From Sipunculus nudus (Eukaryota > Annelida > Sipuncula > Golfingiida > Sipunculidae): DNA of 64,000 nucleotides. The stretch lies in the NCBI GenBank assembly GCA_026874595.1, contig CM049316.1, positions 78,897,676 through 78,961,675 on the forward strand. Direction: 5' to 3'. Each line of letters begins with the position of its first letter. Within the stretch, counting starts at the first letter, position 1. The notes under the pieces were generated by a model. It saw only the letters and a list, made by a program, of their open reading frames with translations. It was not told where the DNA came from and searched no databases. Both the position numbers and the translations under genes were made by a program. Below, one piece after another: positions 39,466-53,940 of the stretch.

Positions 39466-40835
39466 GATATCGGAGTTCAGCGCTATATAATTGCTATTAA
39501 TTATTATAATTTTTTTATTATAGTGACACCGGTAGAGTTTAATGATATATTATTAATAAATGTCAAATTTTTCTTCATACACGAAATATGTATGTTTGAA
39601 CAGACTGATTCTGGTAAACCAATAGGAGATATATAGAGAGATAGATATATAGATATTTAGAGATAGAAATACAGAGATAGAGAAAGAGAGACAGATATAA
39701 AGAGAAACAGAGATGGATATAGAGATATAGAGATATAGAGATATAGAGATATAGAGATATATAGATATAGAGATATAGAGATATAGAGATATAGAGATAT
39801 AGAGATATAGAGATATAGAGATACATAGATATAGAGATATAGAGATATATAGATATATAGATATATAGATATATAGATATATAGAGATATAGAGAGATAT
39901 AAAATATATATTGAGAGACAGAGCGAGAGGGATAGAGATATAGAGATATAGATATATATATAGAGAGATAGAGAGATATAGATATATAGACAGATAGAGA
40001 TATAGAGAGATACAATATATATATATATATATATAGATATAGAGATGTAGAGATAGATATATAGAGATATAGATATGTAGATATATAGAGATAGAGATAT
40101 AGAGATATAAAGATATATAGAAATGTAGAGATAAATATATAAATATATATTTATTACATTTTAACGTGACCGGTATCTTTTCATTTATGTATTTGTTATA
40201 TGTAATTACTGGGACCAGTATGCACATAGCTAAGTTCATCTAATTAAGTTGAATTTGAAATGTCAACTTAAACTTGAGTTGAATAATGAAGTTGAATCTG
40301 AATTTCAACTTAAGCTTATGTTGAATAATCTATTCTTTTAAGGGAATTTCCTTATATTTGGCTCTGTCCATTTGGGTATATTTACAGTGGTATTGTCTTA
40401 AACTTACAGTGTTATGTTCCATAGATAAGTACATCTTTGATATCAGCAATTGTACCTGAACTTTCAGTTAAAGTATACTATGTCGGCATGGGAAAATTTA
40501 ACGGTTCACATTTGAGACCAAAATCACTTATCGGTAATACCGATAGTATTCAATATTCATTATGCACATAGCTAAATTCATCTCATTAATTTGAATCTCA
40601 ATTTCAACCTAAACATAAGTTTAGTTGAATACTTAAGTTGTCAACTTATTATGTTGAATAAATAAGTTGAATCTGATATTCAACTTAAGCTTATGTTGAA
40701 TAATTAAATTAACTATTCTTTATAAAGATTTTCCTTATATTTGGCGCAGCTGATTTTTTGCATCTTACAGTGTTATGGTCCTAAACTTAGAGTGTTATGG
40801 TCCTATAATATATATATATATATATATATCTATAT

Positions 40836-40867
<32 letters not shown>

Positions 40868-41373
40868 AATACACATACATATATATACATATATACATAT
40901 ATACATATATATGTATAACATGTTTAACAGGAGCGGTATTTTTACATTTATTATGCTTTCTTTGACCAGTATCCACATAGTTCAGTTGAAAACTTAAGTT
41001 GAATCTAATTTATCAACTGAAGCTTATGTTGAACAATTAAGTTAAATCTTATTTTCAACTTCAGCTGATACTGGTATCTTTACAATATATATTATGTCAG
41101 CATGGAAGATTTAACAGTTCCTATTTCAGAATGAAATAACTTACCCGTATCACGGACAATAATCAACTGCCAAAATAACCTGTCGGTAATCCTATCAATA
41201 TTCAAATAAAAAAATGACTTATCTGTAATACCGACAATAATCAAAGGACAAAAAAACTTATCGATAATACCGACAAAGATTAAGTTCTAAAATAACTGAT
41301 CAGTAATACTTCATATATTCAAATACAGAAATAACTTATGTTTATATATTCACACACACACACACACACAAAA

Positions 41374-41415
<42 letters not shown>

Positions 41416-41745
41416 GCGCAGATATAAACATACTGGTGTCAGTAAAAATATTTATATATATATATAAATATATTTTCACATATGCCTTTATATGTATTAC
41501 ATTTTTTAACGGTACCAGTATCTTTACATTTATGTATTATTTTATGTGCTCTCTTGGACCAGTATCCACACAGCTAATTTCATCTAATTAAGTTGAATTT
41601 GAAAGTCAACTTAACTTTAAGTTGAATAATTAAGTAGAATCCTAATTTCAACTTAAACTTAAGTTGAATAATTAAATTGAATCTCAATTTCAGCTTAAGC
41701 TTATGTTGAATAATCAAATTAACTATTCTTTGTGATTTTCCACAT
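39466..41745 (+). repeat. Composite ~2.3-kb block, four dispersed copies
   Basis: The block starts with CTGATATCGGAGTTCAGCGC, then a GATATA array, an AAGTTGAATTTGAAATGTCA stretch, a TATA microsatellite and (CA)n(TA)n. Further copies start near 46,593, 56,948 and 60,536. The copies differ mainly in array lengths. This is the second level of organisation inside the segmental duplication. Confidence 0.75.
39630..40140. repeat. (GATATA)n array, copy 1
   Basis: GAGATATA/GATATATA repeats with minor variants. Long Ile/Ser/Tyr frames on the minus strand come from the repeat. Confidence 0.93.
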
Positions 41746-41799
41746 ATTTGTTCCACCCGATTTTTTGGTATCATTACAGTGTTATGGTCATACTATGTC

Positions 41800-44700
41800 G
41801 GCATGGACAAATTTAACGGTTCACATTTCAGACCAAAAGAACTTATCGTCACTACCGACATTATTCAAATACCTGAATAACTTATCGGCAACACCGACAA
41901 TGTTCAAGTACTCAGAAAATAACTAATTGCCTGGAATTTGAACAAAAGTACTAATCTTTTTTAGTCATTGTACTTATATTTGGCCCAATAAACATAATCT
42001 TGAATAAAAAAAGGTCTGTTTTCAACATGAAAAACATGAGAGATGGACACAGATCTGAAACTCCTGCATTCCCAATGCTAATAACATTTGAAATGTATCA
42101 CCTATAATCATTCTTAAGGAAATGCACATATATAAGTGTATCTTTGATATCAGCAATTGTACCTTGTTTTGAGTAAAACTATATTATATCGGCATGGGAA
42201 AATTAAATGGTTCACGTTCAAGACCAAAATAAATTTTCGACACTACGACATTATTCAAATACCTGAATAACTTATTGACAATACCGACAATGTTCAAGTA
42301 CTCAGAAAATAACTTATTGCCAGGAATTTGACCAAAATAACTAATCTTTTTTAGTCATTGTACTTATATTTGGCCCAATAAACATAATCTTGAATGAAAA
42401 AGTTCTGTTTTCAACATGAAAAACCTGAGAGATGGACATAGATTTGAAACTGCTGCATTCCCCATTGATATCAGCAATGACACGTAGATTTTAAGTAAAA
42501 GTATACTATGTCAGCATGGACAAATTTAACGGTTCAATTTGAAGACCAAAATAAATTTTTGACACTACCGACATTTTTCAAATACCCAAATAACTTGTCG
42601 GTAATACCAACAATGTCAAGTACTTACAAAATGCTTTATTGCCTGGAATTTAGCCAAAATAAAAATTCTTTCGAAGCCATTTTATTTATATTTGGCCCAA
42701 TAAACATAATCTTGAATTAAAAAGGCCTGTTTTCAACATGAAAAAACATGAGAGATGGACACAGATCTGTAACTCCTGCATTCCCCATGCTAATACCATT
42801 TGAAATGTATCACCTATAATCATTCTTAAGGAAATGCACATAGATAAGTGCATCTTTGATATCAGCAATTGTACCTTGATTTTGAGTAAAAGTATACCAT
42901 GTTGGCATGGGAAATTAAATGGTTCACATTCAAGACCAAAATAAATTATCGACACTACGACATTATTCAAATACCTGAATAACTTATCGGCAATACAGCC
43001 AATTTTCAAGTACTCAGAAAATAACTTATTGCCAGGAATTTGACCAAAATAACTAATCTTTTTTAGTCATTGTACTTATATTTGGCCCAATAAACATAAT
43101 CTTGAATAAAAAAGGTCTGTTTTCAACATGAAAAACCTGAGAGATGGACATAGATTTGAAACTGCAGCATTCCCCATTGATATCAGCAATGATACCTAGA
43201 TTTTGAGAAAAAGTATATCATGTCGGCATGGGAAATTAAACAGTTCACATTCAAGACCAAAAGAACTTATGGACACTACCGACATTATTCAAATACCCAA
43301 ATAACTTGTCGGTATTACCGGCAATGTCAAGTACTTACAAAATGCTTTATTGCCTGGAATTTAGCCAAAATAACTATTCTTATGAAGCCATTTTATTTAT
43401 ATTTGGCCCAATAAACATAATCTTGAATTAAAAAGGCCTGTTTTCAACATGAAAAAACATGAGAGATGGACACAGATCTGAAACTCCTGCATTCCTCATG
43501 CTAATAACATTTGAAATGTATCACCTATAATCATTCTTAAGGAAATGCACACAGATAAGTGCATCTTTGATATCAGCAATTGTACCTTGATTTTGAGTAA
43601 AAGTATATTATGTCGGCATGGGAAATTAAACGGTTCACATTCAAGACCAAAATAAATTTTCGACACTACGACATTATTCAAATACCTGAATAACTTATCG
43701 GCAATACCGACAATGTTCAAGTACTCAGAAAATAACTTATTGCCAGGAATTTGACCAAAATAACTAATTTATTTTAGTCTTTGTACTTATATTTGGCCCA
43801 ATAAACATAATCTTGAATGAAAAAAGGTCTGTTTTACACATGAAAAACCTGAGAGATGGACATAGATTTGAAACTGCTGCATTCCCCATTGATATCGGCA
43901 ATGATACCTAGTTTTTGAGTTAAAGTATACTATGTCAGCATGGACAAATTTAACGGTTCACATTTCAGACCAAAAGATCTTATCGACACTACCGACATTA
44001 TTCAAATACCCAATTAACTTGTCGGTAATACCGACAATGTTCAAGTACTGAGAAAATAACTTATTGCCTGGAATTTGAACAAAATTACTAATCTTTTTTA
44101 GTCATTGTACTTATATTTGGCCCAATAAAAATAATTTTGAATGGAGAAGGCCTGTTTTCAACATGAAAAACATGAGAGACGGACACAGATCTGAAACTCC
44201 TGCATTACCCCTGCTAATAACATTTGAAATGTATCACATATAATCATTCTTAAGGAAATGCACATATATAAGTGCATCTTTGATATCAGCAATTGTACCT
44301 TGATTTTGAGTAAAAGTATACTATGTCTGCATTGGAAATTAACCGGTTCACATTCAAGACCAAAATAAATTTTTGACACTACCGACATTATTCAGATACC
44401 TGAATAACTTATCGGCTACACCGACAATGTTCAAGTACTCAGAAAATAACTTATTGCCAGGAATTTGAACAAAACTAATAATCTTTTTCAGTTATTGGAC
44501 TTATATTTGGCCCAATAAACATAATCTTGAATAAAAAAAGGTCTGTTTTCAACATGAAAAACCGGAGAGATGGACATAAATTTGAAACTGCTACATTCCC
44601 CATTGATATCAGCAATGATACCTAGATTTTGAGTAAAAGTATAATATGTCGACATGGACAAATTTAACGGTTCACATTTCAGACCAAAAGAACTTATCGA

Positions 44701-46590
44701 CACTAATGACATTATTCAAATACATAAATAACTTCTCAGTAATACCGACAATGTCAAGTACTTACAAAATGCTTTATTGCCTAGAATTTAGCCAAAATAA
44801 CTATTCCTTCGAAGCCATTTTATTTATATTTGGCCATATAAACATAATCTTGAATTAGAAAGGCCTTTTTTCAACATGAAAAAACATGAGAGATGGACAC
44901 AGATCTGAAACTCCTGCATTCCTCATGCTAATAACATTTGAAATGTATCACCTATAATCATTCTTAAGGAAATGCACACAGATAAGTGCATCTTTGATAT
45001 CAGCAATTGTACCTTGATTTTGAGTAAAAGTATATTATGTCGGCATGGGAAATTAACCGGTTCACATTCAAGACCAAAATAAATTTTCGACACTACCGAC
45101 ATTATTCAAATACCTGAATAACTTATCGGCAACACCGACAATGTTCAAGTACTCAGAAAATAACTAATTGCCTGGAATTTGAACAAAAGTACTAATCTTT
45201 TTAGTCATTGTACTTATATTTGGCCCAATAAACATAATCTTGAATAAAAAAAGGTCTGTTTTCAACATGAAAAACATGAGAGATGGACACAGATCTGAAA
45301 CTCCTGCATTCCCAATGCTAATAACATTTGAAATGTATCACCTATAATCATTCTTAAGGAAATGCACATAGATAAGTGCATCTTTGATATCAGCAATTGT
45401 ACCTTGTTTTGAGTAAAACTATATTATATCGGCATGGGAAAATTAAATGGTTCACGTTCAAGACCAAAATAAATTTTCGACACTACTACATTATTCAAAT
45501 ACCTGAGTAACTTATTGACAATACCGACAATGTTCAAGTACTCAGAAAATAACTTATTGCCAGGAATTTGACCAAAATAACTAATCTTTTTTAGTCATTG
45601 TACTTATATTTGGCCCGATAAACATAATCTTGAATGAAAAAGGTCTGTTTTCAACATGAAAAACCTGAGAGATGGACATAGATTTGAAACTGCTGCATTC
45701 CCCATTGATATCAGCAATGATACCTAGATTTTGAGTAAAAGTATATCATGTCGGCATGGGAAATTAAACGGTTCACATTCAAGACCAAAAGAACTTATCG
45801 ACACTACCGACATTATTCAAATACCCAAATCACTTGTCGGTAATACCGGCAATGTCAAGTACTTACAAAATGCTTTATTGCCTGGAATTTAGCCAAAATA
45901 ACTATTCTTTTGAAGCTATTTTATTTATATTTGGCCCAATAAACATAATCTTGAATGAAAAAGACCTGTTTTTTAAGAAGAAAAACATGAGAGATGGACA
46001 CTGATTTGGAAATGCTGCATTCCCCATGCATATATCATTTGAAATGTATCACCTGTAATCATTCCCAAGTAAATGCACATAGATATGTGCATCTTTAATA
46101 TCAGCAATTGTACCAGGATTTTGGGTAAAATAATACTGTGTCGGCATAGGTAAATTAAACATTTTTACATTCAAGACCATAATAAATTATCGACACTACC
46201 GACATTATTCAAATACCTGAATAACTTATCAGCAGTACCGACAATGTTCAAGTACTCAGAAAATAACTAATTGCCTGGAATTTGAAAAAAATTACTAATC
46301 TTTTTTTGTCATTGTGCTTACATTTGGCCCAATAAAGATAATTTTGAATGAAGAAGGCCTGTTTTCAACATGAAAAACATGAGAGATGGACACAGATCTG
46401 AAACTCCTGCATTCCCCATGCTAATAACATTTGAAATGTAGCACATATAATCATCCTTAAGGAAATGCACATAGATAAGTGCATCGTTGATATCAGCAAT
46501 TGTACCATGATTTTGAGTAAAACTATATTATATCGGCATGGGAAAATTAAACGGTTCACATTCAAGACCAAAATAAATTTTCGACACTAC
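41800..46590 (+). repeat. Dimeric higher-order satellite, ~710-bp period
   Basis: The phrase GAGAGATGGACA occurs near 42,039, 42,427, 42,755, 43,140, 43,461, 43,853, 44,174 (variant), 44,565, 44,888, 45,279, 45,666, 45,988 and 46,380. Spacings mostly alternate between about 390 and 322 bases, giving a two-monomer unit of about 712. Each monomer has TTTGGCCCAATAAACATAAT, AACATTTGAAATGTATCACC or its short form, and ACCGACATTATTCAAATACC. Confidence 0.9.
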
Positions 46591-46759
46591 GACTGATATC
46601 GGAGTTCAGCGCTATATAATTGCTATTAATTATTATTATTTTTTTATTATAGTGAAACCGGTAGAGTTTAATGATATATTATTAATAAATGTAAAATCTT
46701 TCTTCATACACGAAATATGTATGTTTGAACAGACTGATTCTGGTAAACCAATAGGAGAT

Positions 46760-47204
46760 ATATAGAGAGATAGATATATAGATATATAGAGATAGAAATA
46801 TAGAGATAAAGAAAGAGAGACAGATATAAAGAGAAAAAGAGATGGATATATCAATATATCGATATATCGATATATCGATATATCGATATATCGGTATATC
46901 GATATATCGATATATAGCTATATCGATATATAGATATATAGATATATAGATATAGAGATATAGAGATATAGAGATATAGAGATATAGAGATATAGAGATA
47001 TAGAGATATAGAGATATAGAGATATATAGATATATAGATATATAGATATATAGATATATACATATATAGATATATAGATATATAGATATATAGATATAGA
47101 TATATAGATATATAGATATATAGATATATAGATAAATAGGTTCACAGACATATAGATATATAGATATCTAGAAAGATATATAAATATAAGCTAAGAAGAT
47201 ATAC

Positions 47205-47239
<35 letters not shown>

Positions 47240-47291
47240 GATATAAAGATATATATATATATATACAGATCTATATATAGATATATGGAAA

Positions 47292-47340
<49 letters not shown>

Positions 47341-47580
47341 AGAGACAGAGGGAGAGGGATAGAGATATAAAGATATAGATATATATATATATAGAGAGAG
47401 ATAGAGAGATATAGATATATAGACAGATAGAGATATAGAGAGATATAAAATATATATATATATATATATATATAGATATAGAGATGTAGAGATAGATATA
47501 TAGAAATATAGATATGTAGATATATAGAGATAGAGATATAGAGATATATAGATATATAGAAATGTAGAGATAAATACATA
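46760..47580. repeat. (GATATA)n array, copy 2
   Basis: Longest of the four arrays. It includes a GATATATC sub-array (46,850-46,925), which is self-complementary, and a pure (AT)n run near 47,297-47,338. Confidence 0.93.
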
Positions 47581-47679
47581 AATATATATTTATTACATTT
47601 TAACTGGACCGGTATCTTTTCATTTATGTATTTGTTATATGTAATTACTGGGACCAGTATAGCTAAGTTCATCTAATTA

Positions 47680-48523
47680 AGTTGAATTTGAAATGTCAAC
47701 TTAAACTTGCGTTGAATAATTAAGTTGAATCTGAATTTCAACTTAAGCTTATGTTGAATAATCTATTCTTTTAAGGGAATTTCCTTATATTTGGCTCTGC
47801 CCAATTGGGTATATTATCTGTAATACCGACAATAATCAAAGGTTTGTACCTGGACTTTGAGTAAAAGTAAACTATGTCGCCATAGAAAAATTTAACGGTT
47901 CACATTTGAGACCAAAATAAATTTTTGGTAATGCCGACAATATTCATATACTGAAATATTTTAATGCTAATACAGAATAAAATCAAATTCCGAAACAACT
48001 TATCAGTAATAACGACAATATTCAAATGCTGAAAAAAACTTATCGTTAATACCGCCTATAGTCTAATTCTGAAATAAACTGATCGGCGTTACTTACATTA
48101 TTAAAATAGAGAAATAATTTATTTATATATATATTCACATGTATATATATGCAGTGATATAAACATGCTTGGACCAGTAAATATATATATATATATATAT
48201 ATATGTACATATATATACATATATACATATATACATATACATGAACTACATTTTTAACCGGACTAATATATTTACACTTATGTACTTGCTATTTGCACTT
48301 ACATGGACCATTATGCACATAGCTAAATTCATCTCATTAATTTGAATCTCAATTTCAACTTAAACATAAGTTGAATAATTAAGCTGAATCTGAATTTCAA
48401 CTTAAGCTTATGTTGAATAATCAAGTTAACTATTCTTTATAAAGATTTTCCTTATATTTGGCCCAGCTGATTTTTTGCATCTTACAGTGTTATGGTCCTA
48501 AACTTAGAGTGTTATGGTCCTAT

Positions 48524-48556
<33 letters not shown>

Positions 48557-49131
48557 CACATACATATATATACATACATACATATATATGTATAACATTT
48601 TTTACAGGAGGGGTATCTTTACATTTATGTATTATTTTATGTGCTTTCTTTGTCCAGTATCTACATAGTTCATCTAGTTAAGTTGAGTTTGAATATCAAC
48701 TTAACCTAATGTTGAATAATTGAGTTATATCTCAATTCAACTTAATATTAAGTTGAAAACTTAAGTGGAATCTAATTTATCAACTTAAGCTTATGTTGAA
48801 TAATTAAGTTAAATCTTATTTTCAACTTCAGCTGATACTGGTATATTTACATTTGTATTATGTAAGCATGGAAGATTTAACAGTTCATATTTCAGAATGA
48901 AATAACTTACCCGTATCACGGACAATAATCAACTGCCAAAATAACCTATCGGTAATACTATCAATATTCAAATAACAAAATGACTTATCTGTAATACCGA
49001 CAATAATCAAAGGATAAAAAAACTTATCGATAATACCGACAAAGATTAAGTTCTAAAATAACTGATCAGTAATACTTCATATATTCAAATACAGATATAA
49101 CTTATGTTTATATATTGACACACACACACAA

Positions 49132-49195
<64 letters not shown>

Positions 49196-50440
49196 AGATA
49201 TAAACATACTGGTGTCAGTAAAAATATTTTTATATAATATATAAATATATTTTCACATATGCCTTTATATGTATTACATTTTTTAACGGTACCAGTATCT
49301 TTACATTTATGTATTATTTTATGTGCTGTCTTGGACCAGTATCCACATAGCTAAGTTCATCTAATTAAGTTGAATTTGAAAGTCAACTTAACTTTAAGTT
49401 GAATAATTAAGTAGAATCTTAATTTCAACTTAAACTTAAGTTGAATAATTAAGTTGAATCTCAATTTCAGCTTAAGCTTATGTTGAATAATCAAATTAAC
49501 TCTTCTTTGGGATTTTCCTTATATTTGTTCCACCCGATTTTTGGTATCATTACAGCGTTATGGTCCTAAACTTACAGTGTTATGGTCCACAGATAAGTGC
49601 ATCTTTGATATCAGCCATTGTACCTGGACTTTGATTAAAAGTAAACTATGTCGCCATAGAAAAATTTAAAGGTTCACATTTGAGACCAAAATAAATTTTT
49701 GGTAATAATGACAATATTCATATACTGAAATATCTTAATGATAATACAGACTAAAATCAAATTCCGAAATAACTTATCAGTAATAACGACAATATTCAAA
49801 TGCTGAAAAAACTTATCGTTAATACCGACTATAGTCTAATTCTGAAATAACTGATCGGCGTTACTTACATTTTTAAAATAGAGAAATAATTTATTTATAT
49901 ATATATATTCACATGTATATATATGCAGTGATTTAAACATGCTTGGACTAGTAAATGTATATATATATATATGTACATATATATACATATATACATATAC
50001 ATGTATTACATTTTTAACCGGACCAATATATTTACCTGATGTACTTGTTATATGAACTTACATGGCCCATTATGCACATAGCTAAATTCATCTCATTAAT
50101 TTGAATCTCAATTTCAACTTAAACATAAGTTGAATAATTAAGTTGAATCTGAATTTCAACTTAAGCTTATGTTGAATAATCAATTTAACTATTCTTTATA
50201 AAGATTTTCCTTATATTTGGCCGAAGCTGATTTTTTGCATCTTACAGCGTTATGGTCCTAAACTTACAGTGTTATGGTCCTATAATATATATATATATAT
50301 ATGTATATATACACACATACATATATATATATACATATATACATATATATGTATAACATTTTTAACAGGAGCGGTATCTTTACATTTATGTATTATTTTA
50401 TGTGCTTTCTTGGACAGGTATCCACATAGCAAAGTTCATC
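47680..50440 (+). repeat. Repeat-derived sequence of the composite block
   Basis: Contains two tandem, diverged versions of the AAGTTGAAT / CAGTGTTATGGTCC / ACCGACAATATTCA material also seen at 40.2-41.7 kb, 57.9-59.4 kb and 61.3-62.9 kb, with (CA)n(TA)n at 49,110-49,192. No gene is supported. Confidence 0.65.
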
Positions 50441-52330
50441 TAATTAAGTTGAATTTAAATATCAACTTAACCTTATTTTGAATAATTAAAGAGAATCTGC
50501 ATTTCAACTTAAATATTCAACATAAGCTAAAGTTGAATATCAGATTCAACTTACTTATTCAACATAATAAGTTGACAACTTAAGTATTCAACATTAGCTA
50601 AGTTGATTTTCAGATTAAACTTAAGGTGAACTCATTTTCATCTTAACTTTGAAAAAAGTAATTTAATTATACAACATAATATTCAGATTCAACTTTAGTG
50701 TTCAACATAAGCTTAAGTTGAGAGTCAACAGAATAATTTAACAACTAAAGTTGACACGGAACATAAGAAGTTGACAATTTAAGTATTCAACATAAGCTTA
50801 AGTTGAAATTCATGTCTACTTAGGCTTATGTTGAATGATTAAGTTGAATCTGATTTTCAACTTAAGCTTACGTCGAATATTTTAGTTGAAATGCAGATTC
50901 TCTTTAATTATTCAACATAATCTAAAGTTGAATATCAGATTCAACTTATTTATTCAACATAATAAGTTGACAACTTAAGTATTCAACATTAGCTAAGTTG
51001 ATATTCAGATCAAACTTAAGGTGAACTCATTTTGATCTTAACATTGAAATAGGGAACTGAATTATTCAAGATAATATTCAGATTCAACTTTAGTATTCAA
51101 CATAAGCTTAAGTTGAAAGTCAACAGAATAAATTGACAACTTAAGTTGATTTGCAACATAATAAGTTGACAATTTAAGTATTCAACATAAGGTTAAGTTG
51201 ATATTCATGTCTACTTAGGCTTATGTTGAATGATTAAGTTGAATCTGATTTTCAACTTAAGCTTACGTTGAATGCTTAAGTTGAAATGCAAATTCTCTTT
51301 AATTATTCAACATAAGCTAAAGTTGAATATCAGATTCAACTTATTTATTCAACATAATACGTTGACAACTTAAGTATTCAACATTAGCTAAGTTGATTTT
51401 CAGATTAAACTTAAGGTGAACTCATTTTTATCTTAACATTGAAAAAAGTAATTTAATTATACAACATAATATTCAGATTCAATTTTAGTGTTCAACATAA
51501 GCTTAAGTTGAGAGTCAACAGAATAATTTGACAACTAAAGTTGACATGGAACATAAGAAGTTGACAATTTAAGTATTCAACATAAGCTTAAGTTGATATT
51601 CATGTCTACTTAGGCTTATGTTGAATGATTAAGTTCAATCTGATTTTCAACTTAAGCTTACGTCGAATACTTTAGTAGAAATGCAGATTCTCAATAATTA
51701 TTCAACATAAGCTAAAGTTGAATATCAGATTTAACTTATTTATTCAACATAATAAGTTGACAACTTAAGTATTCAACATAAGCTTAAGTTGATATTCATG
51801 TCAACTTAGGCTTATGTTGAATGATTAAGTTAAATCTGATTTTCAACTTAAGCTTACGTCGAATTCTTTAGTAGAAATGCAGATTCTCATTAATTATTCA
51901 ACATAAGCTAAAGTTGAATATCAGATTCAACTTATTTATTCAACATAATAAGTTGACAACTTAAGTATTCAACATAAGCTTAAGTTGATATTCATGTCAA
52001 CTTAGGCTTATGTTGAATAATTAAGTTGAATCTGATTTTTATCTTAATTATTCAACATAAGGTTAAGTTGACATTCATATTCAACTTAAGGTAAAACTGA
52101 GATCTGGGGTCGACAAAGACAATAACATTAACATTCAACTTAAGCTTAAGTTGAAAAATTCCTTTTTCCAACTTAAGGTTAAGTGGATATTCAGATTCAA
52201 CTTAAGGTGGACTGATCTCTTATCTTGACCCGACGGACATGGACTGACCAACCCGATTTAAAAGATCAGATATGAGGTCATAATGGCAATAACGTTCACA
52301 TTCAACTTAAGCTTAAGTTGAAAATTACAA
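50440..52330. repeat. AAGTTGAAT/ATTCAACTT palindromic array
   Basis: A 1.9-kb stretch built almost wholly from AAGTTGA, TTCAACTTAAG, ATTCAACATAAGCTTAAGTT and their complements, so each strand can fold back at many scales. Longer phrases (CTTACGTCGAAT, CAGATTCTCTTTAATTATTC, ATAATAAGTTGACAACTTAA) recur about every 390 bases near 50,470, 50,880, 51,280 and 51,670, then at shorter steps. No coding frame. Confidence 0.9.
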
Positions 52331-53472
52331 CTAGGGTTGTAACCGTTGGGGTTATATAAAGCTAGGGTTATTTTTAAAAAAGAGCGCCAATTCTTGAAAG
52401 TCGTTAAAAAGCTAGAGAAACGATATTAAAAGTGTACAAACGCTCAAAATAATTGAAACTCACTTTGTTTCAACGAACAGTGGAAATAAGAAACGTTAAT
52501 ACATTTATATAAAGTCGAAATTTAAAGTTAAATTCATAAAAAAATTTTTTTTTTTCAAATTTTAAATTATGCTAATAACTTTTCAAATAAATGTGGAAAA
52601 GGCAATTTTTCGGAAGGGTTTGTTCAGAAATTACAAGCCAGTTAGACTTTGCAAAAGAAAAAAAAGGAAATATGCGATTTTGCAGAATTTGGGAACAAAT
52701 TTCAATTTGAAAAACTTAAAATTAAAATTTTTTATTATTTTTAATTCTAATTTAAATTTTCTATTTCATGGTCTCAGACGCTGATATAAATCGATAGCAA
52801 ACGACAGTCAACAAAAAATATGAGTTTTTCTGTGTTTTTACTGTGTTTTTTAACGCTTGGTATCATTCAGGGTTAGCCTTAAGTTGAAATTTGAACTTTT
52901 GGTCCTTAATTTTTAAAATTCATTTTCTCTAAAAGTTTTAAAGTTAAAATTTTTTTTTCTTTTCCAAAATATAAATTTTCTTGATTTTGAAAAATATCCT
53001 GAGTTTAAAGATCGAAGCTTAAAAAATAATAAAGTTACATGCAAATTAAAAAAAAGTACCATCTCAGCTCAATTTGCCACTGATTCAAAGGTCAAGGGGG
53101 GTGGGAAGCTTGATTAAGAAGAAGACCTTATTGATTAACAGTTAATAATAATTAAGACCAAAAAACGTGAGTAATTAACCATTTTACTTTAACGTGAAAC
53201 CATTTTTGTTAGATATTTGTTAGATTGCATCATTATAAAAGTGCTTTTGACCAATGGTCAAGTGACCACTGACCAGTGGTCAGTTATGTCTAACCCTTAC
53301 AATAATTTTCGTTTTTTCAAAATTTAAAAAAAAAAAAAAAGCGGTTAGACAAGTTTTTACTAGAATAATATACAATAGCATGCAAATAAAAAAATGCCAA
53401 AAAAACGGATCTAAACGACTGAAATATAAAGAAATGGTTAATGTTTATGTGATTTTTAAGTTTGAGGACCCT
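52331..53472. other. AT-rich sequence before the main telomere tract
   Basis: No gene is supported; a 71-codon Lys/Asn/Phe-rich frame at 52,569 is explained by composition. A short GGTCAAGTGACCACTGACCA-type palindrome cluster lies near 53,255-53,290. Confidence 0.5.
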
Positions 53473-53940
53473 AGTTAGGGTTAGGGTTAGGGTTAGGTAA
53501 GGTTTTAGGGTTAGGGTTAGGGTTAGGGTTAGGGTTAGGTTAGGGTTAGGGTTAGGGTTAGGGTTAGGTTTAGGTTAGGTTGGTTAGGTTAGGTTGGTTA
53601 GGGTTAGGGTTAGGGTTAGGGTTAGGGTTAGGGTTAGGGTTAGGGTTAGGGTTAGGGTTAGGGTTAGGGTTAGGTTAGGGTTAGGGTTAGGGTTAGGGTT
53701 AGGGTTAGGGTTAGGGTTAGGTTAGGGTTAGGGTTAGGGTTAGGGTTAGGGTTAGGGTTAGGGTTAGGGTTAGGGTTAGGGTTAGGGTTAGGGTTAGGGT
53801 TAGGGTTAGGTTTGGGTTAGGTTAGGTTTTTTAGGTTAGGGTTAGGGTTAGGGTTTAGGTTTTAGGGTTAGGGTTAGGGTTAGGGTTAGGGTTTTAGGGT
53901 TAGGGTTAGGGTTAGGGTTAGGGTTAGGGTTAGGGTTAGG
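53473..53940 (+). repeat. Long degenerate interstitial telomere array
   Basis: About 470 bases of TTAGGG with many length variants (TTAGG, TTTAGG, TTTTAGGG, GGTTGG) especially near 53,500-53,600 and 53,805-53,890. The G-rich strand is the plus strand. It passes directly into the start of the second segmental copy at 53,942. Confidence 0.95.

Larger units (their letters stand above)
36185..41000 (+). repeat. Segmental duplication, copy 1
   Basis: From CTATGGTCTTAGACTTAAGG onward this copy matches 53,942 onward, base for base over long stretches, at an offset of 17,757, with small insertions and deletions and different microsatellite lengths. Recurrent phrases inside it include CTCTAGGACGTGGCGCCCCC (near 36,423, 37,084 and 38,058) and CAGTGTTATGGTCCTAAACTTA. 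The right limit is approximate because sub-blocks recur again further right. Confidence 0.85.

Noticed and set aside
39553-40239. Ile/Ser/Tyr-rich 228-codon minus frame and its relatives at 46.9-47.7, 57.1-57.9 and 60.8-61.3 kb
   Set aside because: Produced by GATATA repeats; same composition on every array, no coding features.
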